Shown here in pieces: positions 1 through 7,131 of a stretch of DNA of 64,000 nt. Position 1 is the first letter of the stretch; each line of letters opens with the position of its first letter. Position numbers and translations under genes: made by a program. The stretch covers positions 1 through 64,000 of the forward strand of contig JAVVWB010000008.1 in assembly GCA_036652335.1 (NCBI GenBank), given 5' to 3'. Origin of the DNA: JAVVWB01 sp036652335. GTDB lineage: Bacteria > Synergistota > Synergistia > Synergistales > Synergistaceae. Below the pieces are notes generated by a model. That model was not told the origin of the DNA. It worked only from the letters and a program-made list of their open reading frames with translations, and ran no database searches.

Positions 1-1123
1 TGAACTTAAGAAGATCCTGTTTGATATCGAGGATTGCTTTCCATGATTTTGCGCTATCATCAAGTACAGCACCATTTTCAAAAGAATTCTTCTGCCAGTA
101 GTAGATACCCTTGAGTTCTACTGCAGGTGTGAATTTGAAGCCTGCGTTAACTGCATATGTGTAAAGGTGTGGTTTTGCTGCGCCTGCTGTTTCGAGGTCG
201 CCTTTCTGCCAGTAACCCATAAGTCCACCAAAGAACTTTTCGTTTGGTGTCCAGTTGAGGTTAAGAGCATAGAGCATCTGTTCGTATGATGCATTCATGA
301 ATGTATTTCTGTTTTCACCAGAAGCATTACGACCGATGATTGCTGTACCTGTGAGGTTACCGAATGACTTCTTGAATTCGAAACCATCTACACGCCAGTC
401 ACCGAATGTTGCGTCTTCGTCTGTGTAAAGGCCATTGTCGCCTTCCCAGTCAAATCCAAAACGTCCAACGCGGAACTTAATGTCGTAAGGAAGTTTTGTC
501 TGGACCCAAGCTCTCTGGGTTGACATTTCGTTTGTGTCGCCCATACCTTTTTTCGTTGAACTCTTTGCCCATGCACCGTAACGGAATTCTGAGTTAAAGC
601 TTGTGTTTTCATCAATCTGCTTTGAGAAGTACAAACGGAACTTTTCTTTTGTGAATTCGTTCTTTGCTGCTGTACTTGTCCAGTTTGAATCATCCTTATC
701 TGAATCTGCAAACTTTGCGTCGAATACCAAGATTCCGCGGAGTTTCCATCCACCGAGTCTGTCTTCGAGGACTGCTACTCTTTTGTCGATCTTGTTTACT
801 TTTACGCCAAGTGCGTCGAGTTCGTCTTTGAATTCCATGACGAGCTTCTTAAGCATTTCGAGATCCTGCTTTGAAGCCTTTTCAGCGTCTACCTTTGCGA
901 GTGCGCGGGCTACTACTGATGCCATTTCATAACGTGTTGCTGGCTGTGCACCTTTGAATGCACCATCAGGGTAACCTGATACTACACCACGTGCTGCGAG
1001 CTGTGCTACTGCGTCATATGACCAGTGTCCTGCAGGTACATCCATGAATGGGTTTGCTGCGAATGCTGGTGCTGCAAATGCTACGATTGCTACTACTGCT
1101 AATACTGCTAAAAACTTTTTCAT
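1..1123 (-). CDS. SLH-domain outer-membrane porin, currently headed (expressed) copy; 3' end outside window
   Basis: The frame opens at ATG 1123 (AAGGGGG Shine-Dalgarno 11 nt upstream) and stays open to the window edge (374 codons). It has a 22-residue signal peptide ending APAFA, then one SLH domain (residues about 24-75, motif FMDVPAGHWSYDAVAQL), a short coiled coil (about 77-110) and a beta-strand-rich barrel. This is the layout of Synergistota SLH porins: the SLH domain holds peptidoglycan or cell-wall polymer and the barrel spans the outer membrane. Codons 55-134 are encoded in a perfect inverted repeat shared with the startless copy at 2828-4195. Its 5' end, leader and promoter lie in the segment bounded by those repeats, so expression should depend on orientation. 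Family assignment is firm; substrate is unknown. Confidence 0.92.
   Translation of the reverse strand, partial: MKKFLAVLAVVAIVAFAAPAFAANPFMDVPAGHWSYDAVAQLAARGVVSGYPDGAFKGAQPATRYEMASVVARALAKVDAEKASKQDLEMLKKLVMEFKDELDALGVKVNKIDKRVAVLEDRLGGWKLRGILVFDAKFADSDKDDSNWTSTAAKNEFTKEKFRLYFSKQIDENTSFNSEFRYGAWAKSSTKKGMGDTNEMSTQRAWVQTKLPYDIKFRVGRFGFDWEGDNGLYTDEDATFGDWRVDGFEFKKSFGNLTGTAIIGRNASGENRNTFMNASYEQMLYALNLNWTPNEKFFGGLMGYWQKGDLETAGAAKPHLYTYAVNAGFKFTPAVELKGIYYWQKNSFENGAVLDDSAKSWKAILDIKQDLLKF
206..412. repeat. Second identical block of the porin pair (inverted), left copy
   Basis: Reverse complement is identical over 207 bp to 3404-3610, with sharp divergence at both sides. It encodes the same barrel segment in both porins (residues around DWRVDGFEFKKS through GLMGYWQ). 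Identity at all third codon positions points to recent gene conversion or recombination between the copies. Confidence 0.93.
723..962. repeat. 240-bp perfect inverted repeat, left arm (porin switch)
   Basis: Reverse complement matches 2827-3066 with no mismatch that I can find by reading. One substitution at 722/3067 is followed by about 14 further matches, then divergence. The outer end (962) falls at the last base of codon 54 of the headed porin, exactly where the startless copy begins its homology. Candidate crossover region for inversion. Confidence 0.95.
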
Positions 1124-1190
1124 AATATGTACAACCCCCTTGGTTGTTTGTTAGAATTTTTTTATTTCGCAGATTTCTGCTACAAGGGGT

Positions 1191-1200
1191 CTATACAAAA
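1191..1200 (+). repeat. 10-bp direct repeat CTATACAAAA flanking the recombinase (partner 2774-2783)
   Basis: CTATACAAAA occurs at 1191-1200 and again in the same orientation at 2774-2783, with a related TTATACAAAT at 2763-2772. These bracket the recombinase gene and could be arm-type binding sites for it. The match is short and could be chance in AT-rich DNA. Confidence 0.35.
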
Positions 1201-1411
1201 CTAACTCAAGTCTCCAAAGTTACCTTGCTCTCAGTTTTGTTTAACCAAACTTGCGCATCCCTCTGCCTCGTAATTCCGCTCTCCTTTATTGGCTGGGGGT
1301 CGTCTTCACTTCCTTTCTTGCCGTCCAGGGTCCTCGCAGAAATCCAAGCTATCTGGGGTTTAAATTGTCAAGGTACATAAACCCACTACTTGTCATCTTT
1401 ATGACGATTGC

Positions 1412-1440
1412 ATTATACTCATATTGTTTTCTAAAATATA
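1412..1440 (-). promoter_or_regulatory. Candidate porin promoter
   Basis: Minus strand carries TATAAT at 1417-1412, with a poor TATATT at -35 spacing (1440-1435). It would give an untranslated leader of about 280 nt. A TTGACA at 1371-1366 is also present, but no good -10 follows at standard spacing. Confidence 0.3.
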
Positions 1441-1589
1441 TAGGTCTTTAGTCCTATTTTTTAACTTTGCCCTTGCTATTACTTAATAGAGAATTTTTTA
1501 ACTTAATTTTATTTAAGCTTTTTACCCTTTTATTCTACCATTTACACAGTATATATATATAGCACTATAAAAAAGGAGTAAGCATTTAT

Positions 1590-2747
1590 ATGGTTGTTTT
1601 GCATTTAACTCAGGCAGTAGTTAACAAAATTTCATCCAAGGAAAAACGTTACGATATTCGTGATTCAAAAGTCAGAGGGCTCTTTTTGAGAGTAGAAGTT
1701 TCTGGAAAAAGGACATGGTATTTAAATTACAAGTCTCCTCCTCCTATTTCAATATTTAAGAATAAAAAATTAGCCCCCGGAGAAGTTTCTCTTTCCGGTG
1801 CAAGAGAGTTGGCAAAAAGATTTATCTCATATCTTTACGTTGAAGGCGTTGATCCAGCTTTATCAAATGATGTCAAAGTAGAGGTTGAAGAGAGTATTTC
1901 ATTTCGTGAACTTTTAGAACTCTACAAACCTTTTGTCCTTTCTCATAAAAAGAGTGGTGATGTCACTATTCGGATGTTAAAACTTTTTGATGAATTGATG
2001 GATATACCTATTATATTACTAACATCGACTGTTATAGAAAATTGGCAGACTTCTAATATTGGGATATTAAAAGGAGCAACTATTAATAGGCGTGTAGCAG
2101 CATTACAAGGTATGTTGAAGTGGGCAATAGAAAGAGGAATAATCTCTTCTATGCCCTTTAAGGTGAATAAAATTTCAGAAAAAGACTCTAAGGATGTTAT
2201 ACGTTATCTATCGGAAGAAGAAAGAGTTCGATTATTTAAAACTCTTGATAAGAGAGAAAAGAAATATGGCAAGGACTTTTTAAAAACTGCGGTTATTGTT
2301 AGTTTGAATACAGGGATTAGAAAGGGGACGTTACTTTCTTTGGTATGGGAAGATATTGACTTAGATAACAAAAGAATATCTTTGCGTGCCTCAATTATGA
2401 AAGGGGGTAAAAATGTTATTCTTCCTTTAAATCAAGATGCTTTTGTGGCATTGAGTGATTGGCAAAAGATTACAAATTGCAGTAGTGGATATATTTTTCC
2501 TGGTGACGGAACTAGGCTTAGCGATACAAAAAATTTATTCAATAAAGTAATTAAGGAAGCAAATATTGAGAATTTTACATGGCATTGTATGAGGCATGAT
2601 TTTGCGAGCCAGCTTGCTATTAAAGGAGTTTCGCTACATATTATCCAGAAGTTAATGTGCCATTCTTCTTCTGAGATGACACAACGCTATGCTCACTTAT
2701 CCATGGAAGCATTGGAGAATGCTTTAGAAATATTAGAACAAAATTAA
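1590..2747 (+). CDS. Tyrosine recombinase/integrase inside the porin inversion segment
   Basis: 385 residues, ATG with AAGGAG 12 nt upstream. The N-terminus (1-95; ending of first strand YDIRDSKVRGLFLRV) resembles the arm-binding domain of P4/DUF4102-type phage integrases; a SAM-like core-binding domain (about 105-190) follows, then the catalytic domain. The full catalytic set is visible: R244 (NTGIRKG), K271 or K274, H332 and R335 (WHCMRH), H358 (MCHSS) and Y367 (QRYAHL). It should therefore be active as a DNA breaking-rejoining enzyme. It is more AT-rich than the porins. No other phage or island genes accompany it, so the most economical role is inversion of the segment in which it lies; direct evidence is lacking, and it could instead be a leftover integrase. 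Confidence 0.93.
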   Translation: MVVLHLTQAVVNKISSKEKRYDIRDSKVRGLFLRVEVSGKRTWYLNYKSPPPISIFKNKKLAPGEVSLSGARELAKRFISYLYVEGVDPALSNDVKVEVEESISFRELLELYKPFVLSHKKSGDVTIRMLKLFDELMDIPIILLTSTVIENWQTSNIGILKGATINRRVAALQGMLKWAIERGIISSMPFKVNKISEKDSKDVIRYLSEEERVRLFKTLDKREKKYGKDFLKTAVIVSLNTGIRKGTLLSLVWEDIDLDNKRISLRASIMKGGKNVILPLNQDAFVALSDWQKITNCSSGYIFPGDGTRLSDTKNLFNKVIKEANIENFTWHCMRHDFASQLAIKGVSLHIIQKLMCHSSSEMTQRYAHLSMEALENALEILEQN

Positions 2748-2773
2748 ATTTCTATTCTATTTTTATACAAATA

Positions 2774-2783
2774 CTATACAAAA
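2774..2783 (+). repeat. 10-bp direct repeat CTATACAAAA (partner 1191-1200)
   Basis: Lies between the recombinase stop and the right 240-bp repeat, same orientation as the copy near the porin start. Possible recombinase arm site; low certainty. Confidence 0.35.
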
Positions 2784-2826
2784 GAATAAATTCTATTAAA
2801 AAATCTATTAGAAACTGTACTTATTA

Positions 2827-3066
2827 TGCATTCAAAGGTGCACAGCCAGCAACACGTTATGAAATGGCATCAGTAGTAGCCCGCGCACTCGCAAAGGTAG
2901 ACGCTGAAAAGGCTTCAAAGCAGGATCTCGAAATGCTTAAGAAGCTCGTCATGGAATTCAAAGACGAACTCGACGCACTTGGCGTAAAAGTAAACAAGAT
3001 CGACAAAAGAGTAGCAGTCCTCGAAGACAGACTCGGTGGATGGAAACTCCGCGGAATCTTGGTATT
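2827..3066. repeat. 240-bp perfect inverted repeat, right arm (porin switch)
   Basis: Inverted partner of 723-962. The unrelated AT-rich sequence to its left (spacer after the recombinase) replaces the signal peptide and start that precede the same repeat in the left porin. Confidence 0.95.
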
Positions 3067-4195
3067 TGACGCAAAGTTTGCTAACGGTGATGCAGGAGAT
3101 AAAACACAGTGGTCAGCTGGAGCAACAGATAAGGAATTCACAAAAGAAAAGTTCCGTTTGTTCCTTTCAAAGCAGATTGATGAAAACACATCATTCCAGT
3201 CAGAATACCGTGTAGGCGCATGGGCATCAGGCCAAAAGGCAGAGGGCAGTATTGATTACAAACACAAGGGCCGTGGCGAAAGCACACACCAGTCATGGAA
3301 CAAGTTCTTTGTAACAACAAAGCTTCCCTATGACGTTAAGTTCCGCGTTGGCCGTTTTGCATTTGACTGGGAAGGCGACAATGGTCTTTACAATGACGAA
3401 GATGCAACATTCGGTGACTGGCGTGTAGATGGTTTCGAATTCAAGAAGTCATTCGGTAACCTCACAGGTACAGCAATCATCGGTCGTAATGCTTCTGGTG
3501 AAAACAGAAATACATTCATGAATGCATCATACGAACAGATGCTCTATGCTCTTAACCTCAACTGGACACCAAACGAAAAGTTCTTTGGTGGACTTATGGG
3601 TTACTGGCAGGTTGGAGATGGTACACTTGATAGCAAACACATTTACACATATGCAGTAAATGCAGGTTTCAAGTTCACACCTGCAGTAGAACTCAAAGGT
3701 ATCTACTACAACCAGAAGTTTGATGGTAAAGCAGCTACACGTGACGACAGCGCAAAATCATGGAAAGCAATCCTCGATATCAAACAGGATCTTCTTAAGT
3801 TCACATCACTCTGGATTGAATACTCACAGGAAGACAATAACTTCGGTGGTAACAACGACCAGAACTGGGTTGCACGTTACAGCTTCGGTACATATTCAGA
3901 AACAGGCGTACTTAATGTAAGACCACACAACAACCAGACATCAAAATACTGGTTCATCAAAGCAGAGCAGAAATGGAACAAGAAATGGGGTTCATTTGTA
4001 CGTTTCGTAAAGGCTGATTTTGATACAGCCAACGTCGACGATGCAACAGAATGGGGCGTAGGTGTAAAGTATCAGTACACACCAGCAATCGCATTCATGC
4101 TCGCATACGATGCAGTTGACTACGGTACAGGTACAAGCAACAAGATGTCAGGAGACGATAACGTTATCCTCTTCCGTACAACAGTTAAATTCTAA
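2828..4195 (+). CDS. Silent, startless SLH-porin cassette (alternative porin body)
   Basis: An intact 455-codon frame that lacks the signal peptide and first half of the SLH domain. Upstream, in frame, are only AT-rich codons with no ATG, GTG or TTG after the preceding stop and no Shine-Dalgarno. Homology to the left porin begins at residue 55 of that protein (AFKGAQPATRYEM). The product would end in the typical outer-membrane C-terminal Phe (TTVKF). The body is collinear with the left porin, but segments encoding likely surface loops differ (for example around 3082-3300). The absence of stops or frameshifts over the whole body argues that it is expressed in some cells, presumably after inversion. 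The internal ATG at 2864 would give a protein with no export signal. A strong terminator follows. Confidence 0.88.
   Translation, partial: AFKGAQPATRYEMASVVARALAKVDAEKASKQDLEMLKKLVMEFKDELDALGVKVNKIDKRVAVLEDRLGGWKLRGILVFDAKFANGDAGDKTQWSAGATDKEFTKEKFRLFLSKQIDENTSFQSEYRVGAWASGQKAEGSIDYKHKGRGESTHQSWNKFFVTTKLPYDVKFRVGRFAFDWEGDNGLYNDEDATFGDWRVDGFEFKKSFGNLTGTAIIGRNASGENRNTFMNASYEQMLYALNLNWTPNEKFFGGLMGYWQVGDGTLDSKHIYTYAVNAGFKFTPAVELKGIYYNQKFDGKAATRDDSAKSWKAILDIKQDLLKFTSLWIEYSQEDNNFGGNNDQNWVARYSFGTYSETGVLNVRPHNNQTSKYWFIKAEQKWNKKWGSFVRFVKADFDTANVDDATEWGVGVKYQYTPAIAFMLAYDAVDYGTGTSNKMSGDDNVILFRTTVKF
3404..3610. repeat. Second identical block of the porin pair (inverted), right copy
   Basis: Inverted partner of 206-412 (207 bp identical). 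A third identical block, 3749-3803 against 55-1, runs on past the window edge. Between blocks the two genes diverge, giving a mosaic pattern. Confidence 0.93.
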
Positions 4196-4217
4196 TTTAA
4201 CTTAATTAACAACAAAA

Positions 4218-4246
4218 ACAGAGCCCTTTTTGGGCTCTGTTTTTTC
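4218..4246 (+). terminator. Rho-independent terminator of right porin
   Basis: 9-bp perfect stem (acagagccc / gggctctgt) with a T5 loop and a T6 tail, 22 nt after the porin stop. Confidence 0.92.
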
Positions 4247-4434
4247 TATGTATTTTGCATGAGTCTTCTTAACCTAATTTTTTAGACACACAGTTATAAG
4301 TATTTTGTATGTGCAACTGTAATACACCTGTCTAGCAATTGTTTAACACATTTTTTAGTACAAACATCTAAACTTTGGATATTTTTCTCGCAGTGAGAAT
4401 TAACTATAAACAAGAAAATGAGAGGAGTTTTATA

Positions 4435-5190
4435 ATGAAGAAAATTGTATCTGTAATGGCACTTCTTTTGATTGCAATATTTTGTTTCTCCACTTTAGGA
4501 AGTGCAGACTCTTTTGACACAGTATTGCAACGTTGGACAAAAAGTAAAAAATTCATTGACCAAGAAGATAAACTCTCGTCAGTAGAGACCTTTGCTACAT
4601 ATTACTCTGCCGAGTTTATTGAAGCATATATTCAAAAAGAAGCAAAAAAAGCTATGTGGACACAGCAAGAAACTGAAGATTATAAGTATAATTTTTTAAA
4701 AGCTCTAAGACTCAATGAAATGATTCCTATTCACATTAAATTTATAAATAATGCTCCTACAATGTACTTAGGCCCATTTGATATATTTGTTAAATTAAAA
4801 ATAGGAAACAAAACTTATAAGCCTGTAGATTACGATAAAAGATTTAACTTTAAATTCCAAGGTGAAAAAGAAGGTCTAGTTTACTTCCCCCGTTATGATG
4901 CAAAAACAGGGAAAGATCTCTTAAAGGGAGTAAAAAATGTAACTTTGGAATTACCTTCAAGTATAACTCCAATCTCTAATGGTAAAGAGATTAAGTTCAT
5001 GTGGGATGTATATAATGATAACCCATCTAAACTTTATCAGGGTAAGTCTGCAAACAAATTTGAGACAGATAGACTTTTAATAAGACTTGATAAGCTTAAG
5101 AAAGATAAGGCAGGACTTGAATCACAATTAAACACTGTAAACCAGGAAATTGACGTAATACAGAAGAGACTTGATGAACTTCAGAAATAG
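4435..5190 (+). CDS. Secreted protein of unknown function with C-terminal coiled coil
   Basis: 251 residues from ATG 4435, preceded by GAGAGGAG at good spacing; an earlier in-frame start would put the signal peptide inside the protein. A signal peptide (MKKIVSVMALLLIAIFCFSTLGSA) is followed by a charged helical region, a central beta-rich part (about 95-200) and a heptad-like C-terminus (about 215-251, repeats of LDKLKKDK type). Export to the periplasm or outer membrane is likely. I do not recognise the family. It is transcribed alone, between two strong terminators, just downstream of the porin switch. Confidence 0.8.
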   Translation: MKKIVSVMALLLIAIFCFSTLGSADSFDTVLQRWTKSKKFIDQEDKLSSVETFATYYSAEFIEAYIQKEAKKAMWTQQETEDYKYNFLKALRLNEMIPIHIKFINNAPTMYLGPFDIFVKLKIGNKTYKPVDYDKRFNFKFQGEKEGLVYFPRYDAKTGKDLLKGVKNVTLELPSSITPISNGKEIKFMWDVYNDNPSKLYQGKSANKFETDRLLIRLDKLKKDKAGLESQLNTVNQEIDVIQKRLDELQK

Positions 5191-5202
5191 TAAATTTATA
5201 TA

Positions 5203-5258
5203 AAACAGGGCTCCTTGAGATGTATAAAAGCGTACATCAAAAGGAGTCCTGTTTTTTT
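5203..5258 (+). terminator. Terminator of the secreted protein gene
   Basis: Long hairpin pairing aacagggctcctt with aaggagtcctgtt, with inner gatgta/tacatc pairing, followed by T7. Confidence 0.85.
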
Positions 5259-5713
5259 GTGTTTTATTTTGTCTTTATGAGTTTGACTTTATTTATTAGC
5301 TATTAACAATAACATAAAAATACAACTTAAAAAGCACTTCGGTATACCAAGAAAAGGTTTATGTCTTTATGTTTTATCTTCTCTTCTTAATCTTCTACCC
5401 TTAATCTTTTGTCCTTAATAGTCTCACCGCACCATGATGCGGTGTCAAGTGGCTTTGATTTTATCTTTAAGCTTTTACTTTTCTCTATTAGCCGTCAAAA
5501 GCAACATAGAGAAATCTCTTAAAAAGTACTGATAAAAAACTAAAAAAATCACACGAAATCATAGATTTTACTTCTCTACTTACAAGGTATAACGAACGAA
5601 AAAGATTAGAGACGTTTCTTTTACCACCCTCTAAATATGCAAAAAGAATAGTAATATAGAGAAACCAGCTAATTTTAAATAATAGGAATATTGAAATTAT
5701 TCAAAATAATAAA
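5259..5713. other. Intergenic region, AT-rich, with small hairpins
   Basis: About 450 bp without a credible gene, between convergent transcription units. It contains the hairpin at 5425-5444, another weak one (ctctat...atagag, about 5493-5521), and a core related to one at 29956-30014 (next entry). Confidence 0.6.
5327..5444 (-). ncRNA. Candidate structured RNA or repeat element, copy A
   Basis: Read on the minus strand: a perfect hairpin (caccgca/tgcggtg, 5425-5444), a purine-rich spacer, then AAAGACATAAACCTTTTC, a short palindrome (5337-5351) and TGCTTTTTA like a terminator tail. The last part resembles the minus strand of 30014-29956. Family unknown. Confidence 0.3.
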
Positions 5714-5748
5714 AGGCAATTAACGTAAAATACATAGGTTAAATGCCT
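5714..5748 (-). terminator. Hairpin terminator after radA
   Basis: 11-bp stem with one mismatch (aggcaattaac / gttaaatgcct); the minus strand continues TTTTATTATTTT. It probably serves radA transcription. Confidence 0.65.
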
Positions 5749-5785
5749 CTTAAAAATCTATTTTTTTGCTTAAAATACAAAAAAA

Positions 5786-7129
5786 TTACTTTAAAAATAA
5801 TGTCCTAATTTCACGTATAGAAGAAACTCTAACAACCTCTATAGGAAATTCATCTTTAGGAGTTCTTTTACTTATAACAGCAACTTTAAATCCCAGTCTA
5901 GCTGCTTCTTTTATTCTCATTAGAGTCCTCGTTGCAGGACGTACTTCTCCTGCAAGCCCTACTTCACCTATAAAGCAAATGTCTGCTGGTATAGGGACGT
6001 CTAGTATCGCAGAAGCAAGTGATGTGCAGATAGCAAGGTCAGCAGATGGATCTCTTAAGATTAGTCCTCCTGCTACATTCAAGTATATATCACTTGAGCG
6101 AGAGACTACTCCACTTCTTCTTTCTAATACAGCAAGTAAGAGTTGTAATCTATTTATTTCTATTCCCCTTGCTGTTCTTTTAGGATAAGGAAAGGGAGAG
6201 GGGCAAGACAAAGCTTGTATTTCTGAAGCAAGTGCTCTTGTACCTTCAAGTACCATTGATATGGATACCCCTGAGCTTCCGAGTTCTGAGCCATTCCAGT
6301 ATAGTTTACTTGGGTCACTAACTGCATTTAACCCTTTGTCTGACATTTCAAATATACCAAGTTCTTCTGTACTTCCATATCTATTTTTTTCTGCTCTTAG
6401 CATTCTATTTGGCGAGTTCTGTTCTCCGGAAAAAAGCAATACGACATCAACCATGTGCTCTAGTAGTTTTGGCCCAGCAATTTGTCCTTGTTTAGTTATA
6501 TGTCCTACAAGTACAGTAGGTATCTGGCACCTTTTGGCAACTTCTACAGCCATAGAGGCGACTCCTTTTACTTGGTTTGGTGATCCAGCCCATCCGCTTT
6601 CTTCATCTATCCTAAAGGCTTGTACACTATCTACAACCATAAACTCATATTCTTCCGCTGCTTGAAGCGATGAAGACAGGTCATTTTCGCAGAGTAAGTC
6701 TAGCCCCTCTACCATAAGTCCAAGTCTTCTTCCTCTTATGGCAAGTTGACCAGAAGATTCTTCACCTGATATATACAAAACTTTCTTACCGCTTTGAGCC
6801 ATTTTTGCACATACTTGTAAGAGAAGCGTTGATTTACCTACTCCAGGTTCTCCCCCAAGAAGTGTTACTCCACCGGCAACCCAGCCACCACCTAGGACTC
6901 TATCTAGTTCTTCTATCCCAGACGGCATTCTTTTCGGCTCTTCTACGTCCATTCCTCTTAGTGGATACGCTGTTTTTGTTATAATTGCTAGCCCCTTTTT
7001 CGTTGTAGCAATGGGTCTTTCTTCTTCCATACTTCCCCACACACCACAACTAGGGCATTTACCAACCATTGTAAGGCTGATAAATCCGCATTCATTGCAT
7101 TTGTATCTGTTGATTTCTTTTTTCGCCAT
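5786..7129 (-). CDS. radA: DNA repair protein RadA/Sms
   Basis: 447 residues from ATG 7129 (an upstream in-frame start would overlap the PHP gene). N-terminal zinc finger with CxxC pairs (CNECGF at 11-16; CPSCGVWG at 25-32), RecA-like ATPase with Walker A GEPGVGKST (about 93-101), the RadA signature KNRYGS, and a C-terminal Lon-like domain. RadA is a hexameric helicase that promotes branch migration of recombination intermediates in the cytoplasm. It is the last gene of a minus-strand run that begins near 10377 and starts 3 nt after the PHP gene, so it is probably co-transcribed. Confidence 0.96.
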   Translation of the reverse strand: MAKKEINRYKCNECGFISLTMVGKCPSCGVWGSMEEERPIATTKKGLAIITKTAYPLRGMDVEEPKRMPSGIEELDRVLGGGWVAGGVTLLGGEPGVGKSTLLLQVCAKMAQSGKKVLYISGEESSGQLAIRGRRLGLMVEGLDLLCENDLSSSLQAAEEYEFMVVDSVQAFRIDEESGWAGSPNQVKGVASMAVEVAKRCQIPTVLVGHITKQGQIAGPKLLEHMVDVVLLFSGEQNSPNRMLRAEKNRYGSTEELGIFEMSDKGLNAVSDPSKLYWNGSELGSSGVSISMVLEGTRALASEIQALSCPSPFPYPKRTARGIEINRLQLLLAVLERRSGVVSRSSDIYLNVAGGLILRDPSADLAICTSLASAILDVPIPADICFIGEVGLAGEVRPATRTLMRIKEAARLGFKVAVISKRTPKDEFPIEVVRVSSIREIRTLFLK

Positions 7130-7131
7130 TT

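Larger units (their letters stand above)
1124..1589. promoter_or_regulatory. 466-bp divergent regulatory region between porin and recombinase
   Basis: No convincing gene. On the minus strand it carries the porin leader with the Shine-Dalgarno AAGGGGG at 1134-1140. A GC-richer patch (about 1255-1350) contrasts with the AT-rich flanks and may be structured leader RNA. On the plus side an AT-rich TATATATATATAG run (about 1549-1561) and AAGGAG lie before the recombinase. Both directions would move together on inversion. Confidence 0.6.
963..2826. other. Putative invertible DNA segment (porin leader + N-terminus + recombinase)
   Basis: The segment is bounded by the 240-bp inverted repeats. It holds the first 54 porin codons, the porin leader and promoter region, and the complete tyrosine recombinase. 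Inversion (x becomes 3789 minus x) would place the porin start codon at about 2666 on the + strand, in frame with 2828-4195, giving a 509-residue porin, and would leave the left porin headless. The geometry is read directly from the sequence; that inversion occurs in cells is inference. Confidence 0.8.

Noticed and set aside
1144..1451. Short open frames on the + strand between porin and recombinase
   Set aside because: They have no ribosome sites, unusual composition and no recognisable product; they overlap the leader on the other strand.
2864..4195. Annotating the right porin as a normal gene starting at ATG 2864
   Set aside because: This start lies within the SLH homology region, has no Shine-Dalgarno, and would remove the signal peptide, so an outer-membrane protein could not be made. 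The frame is better read as a startless cassette from 2828.
5259..5713. CRISPR array or tRNA cluster in the intergenic region
   Set aside because: No regularly spaced repeats; short hairpins only.
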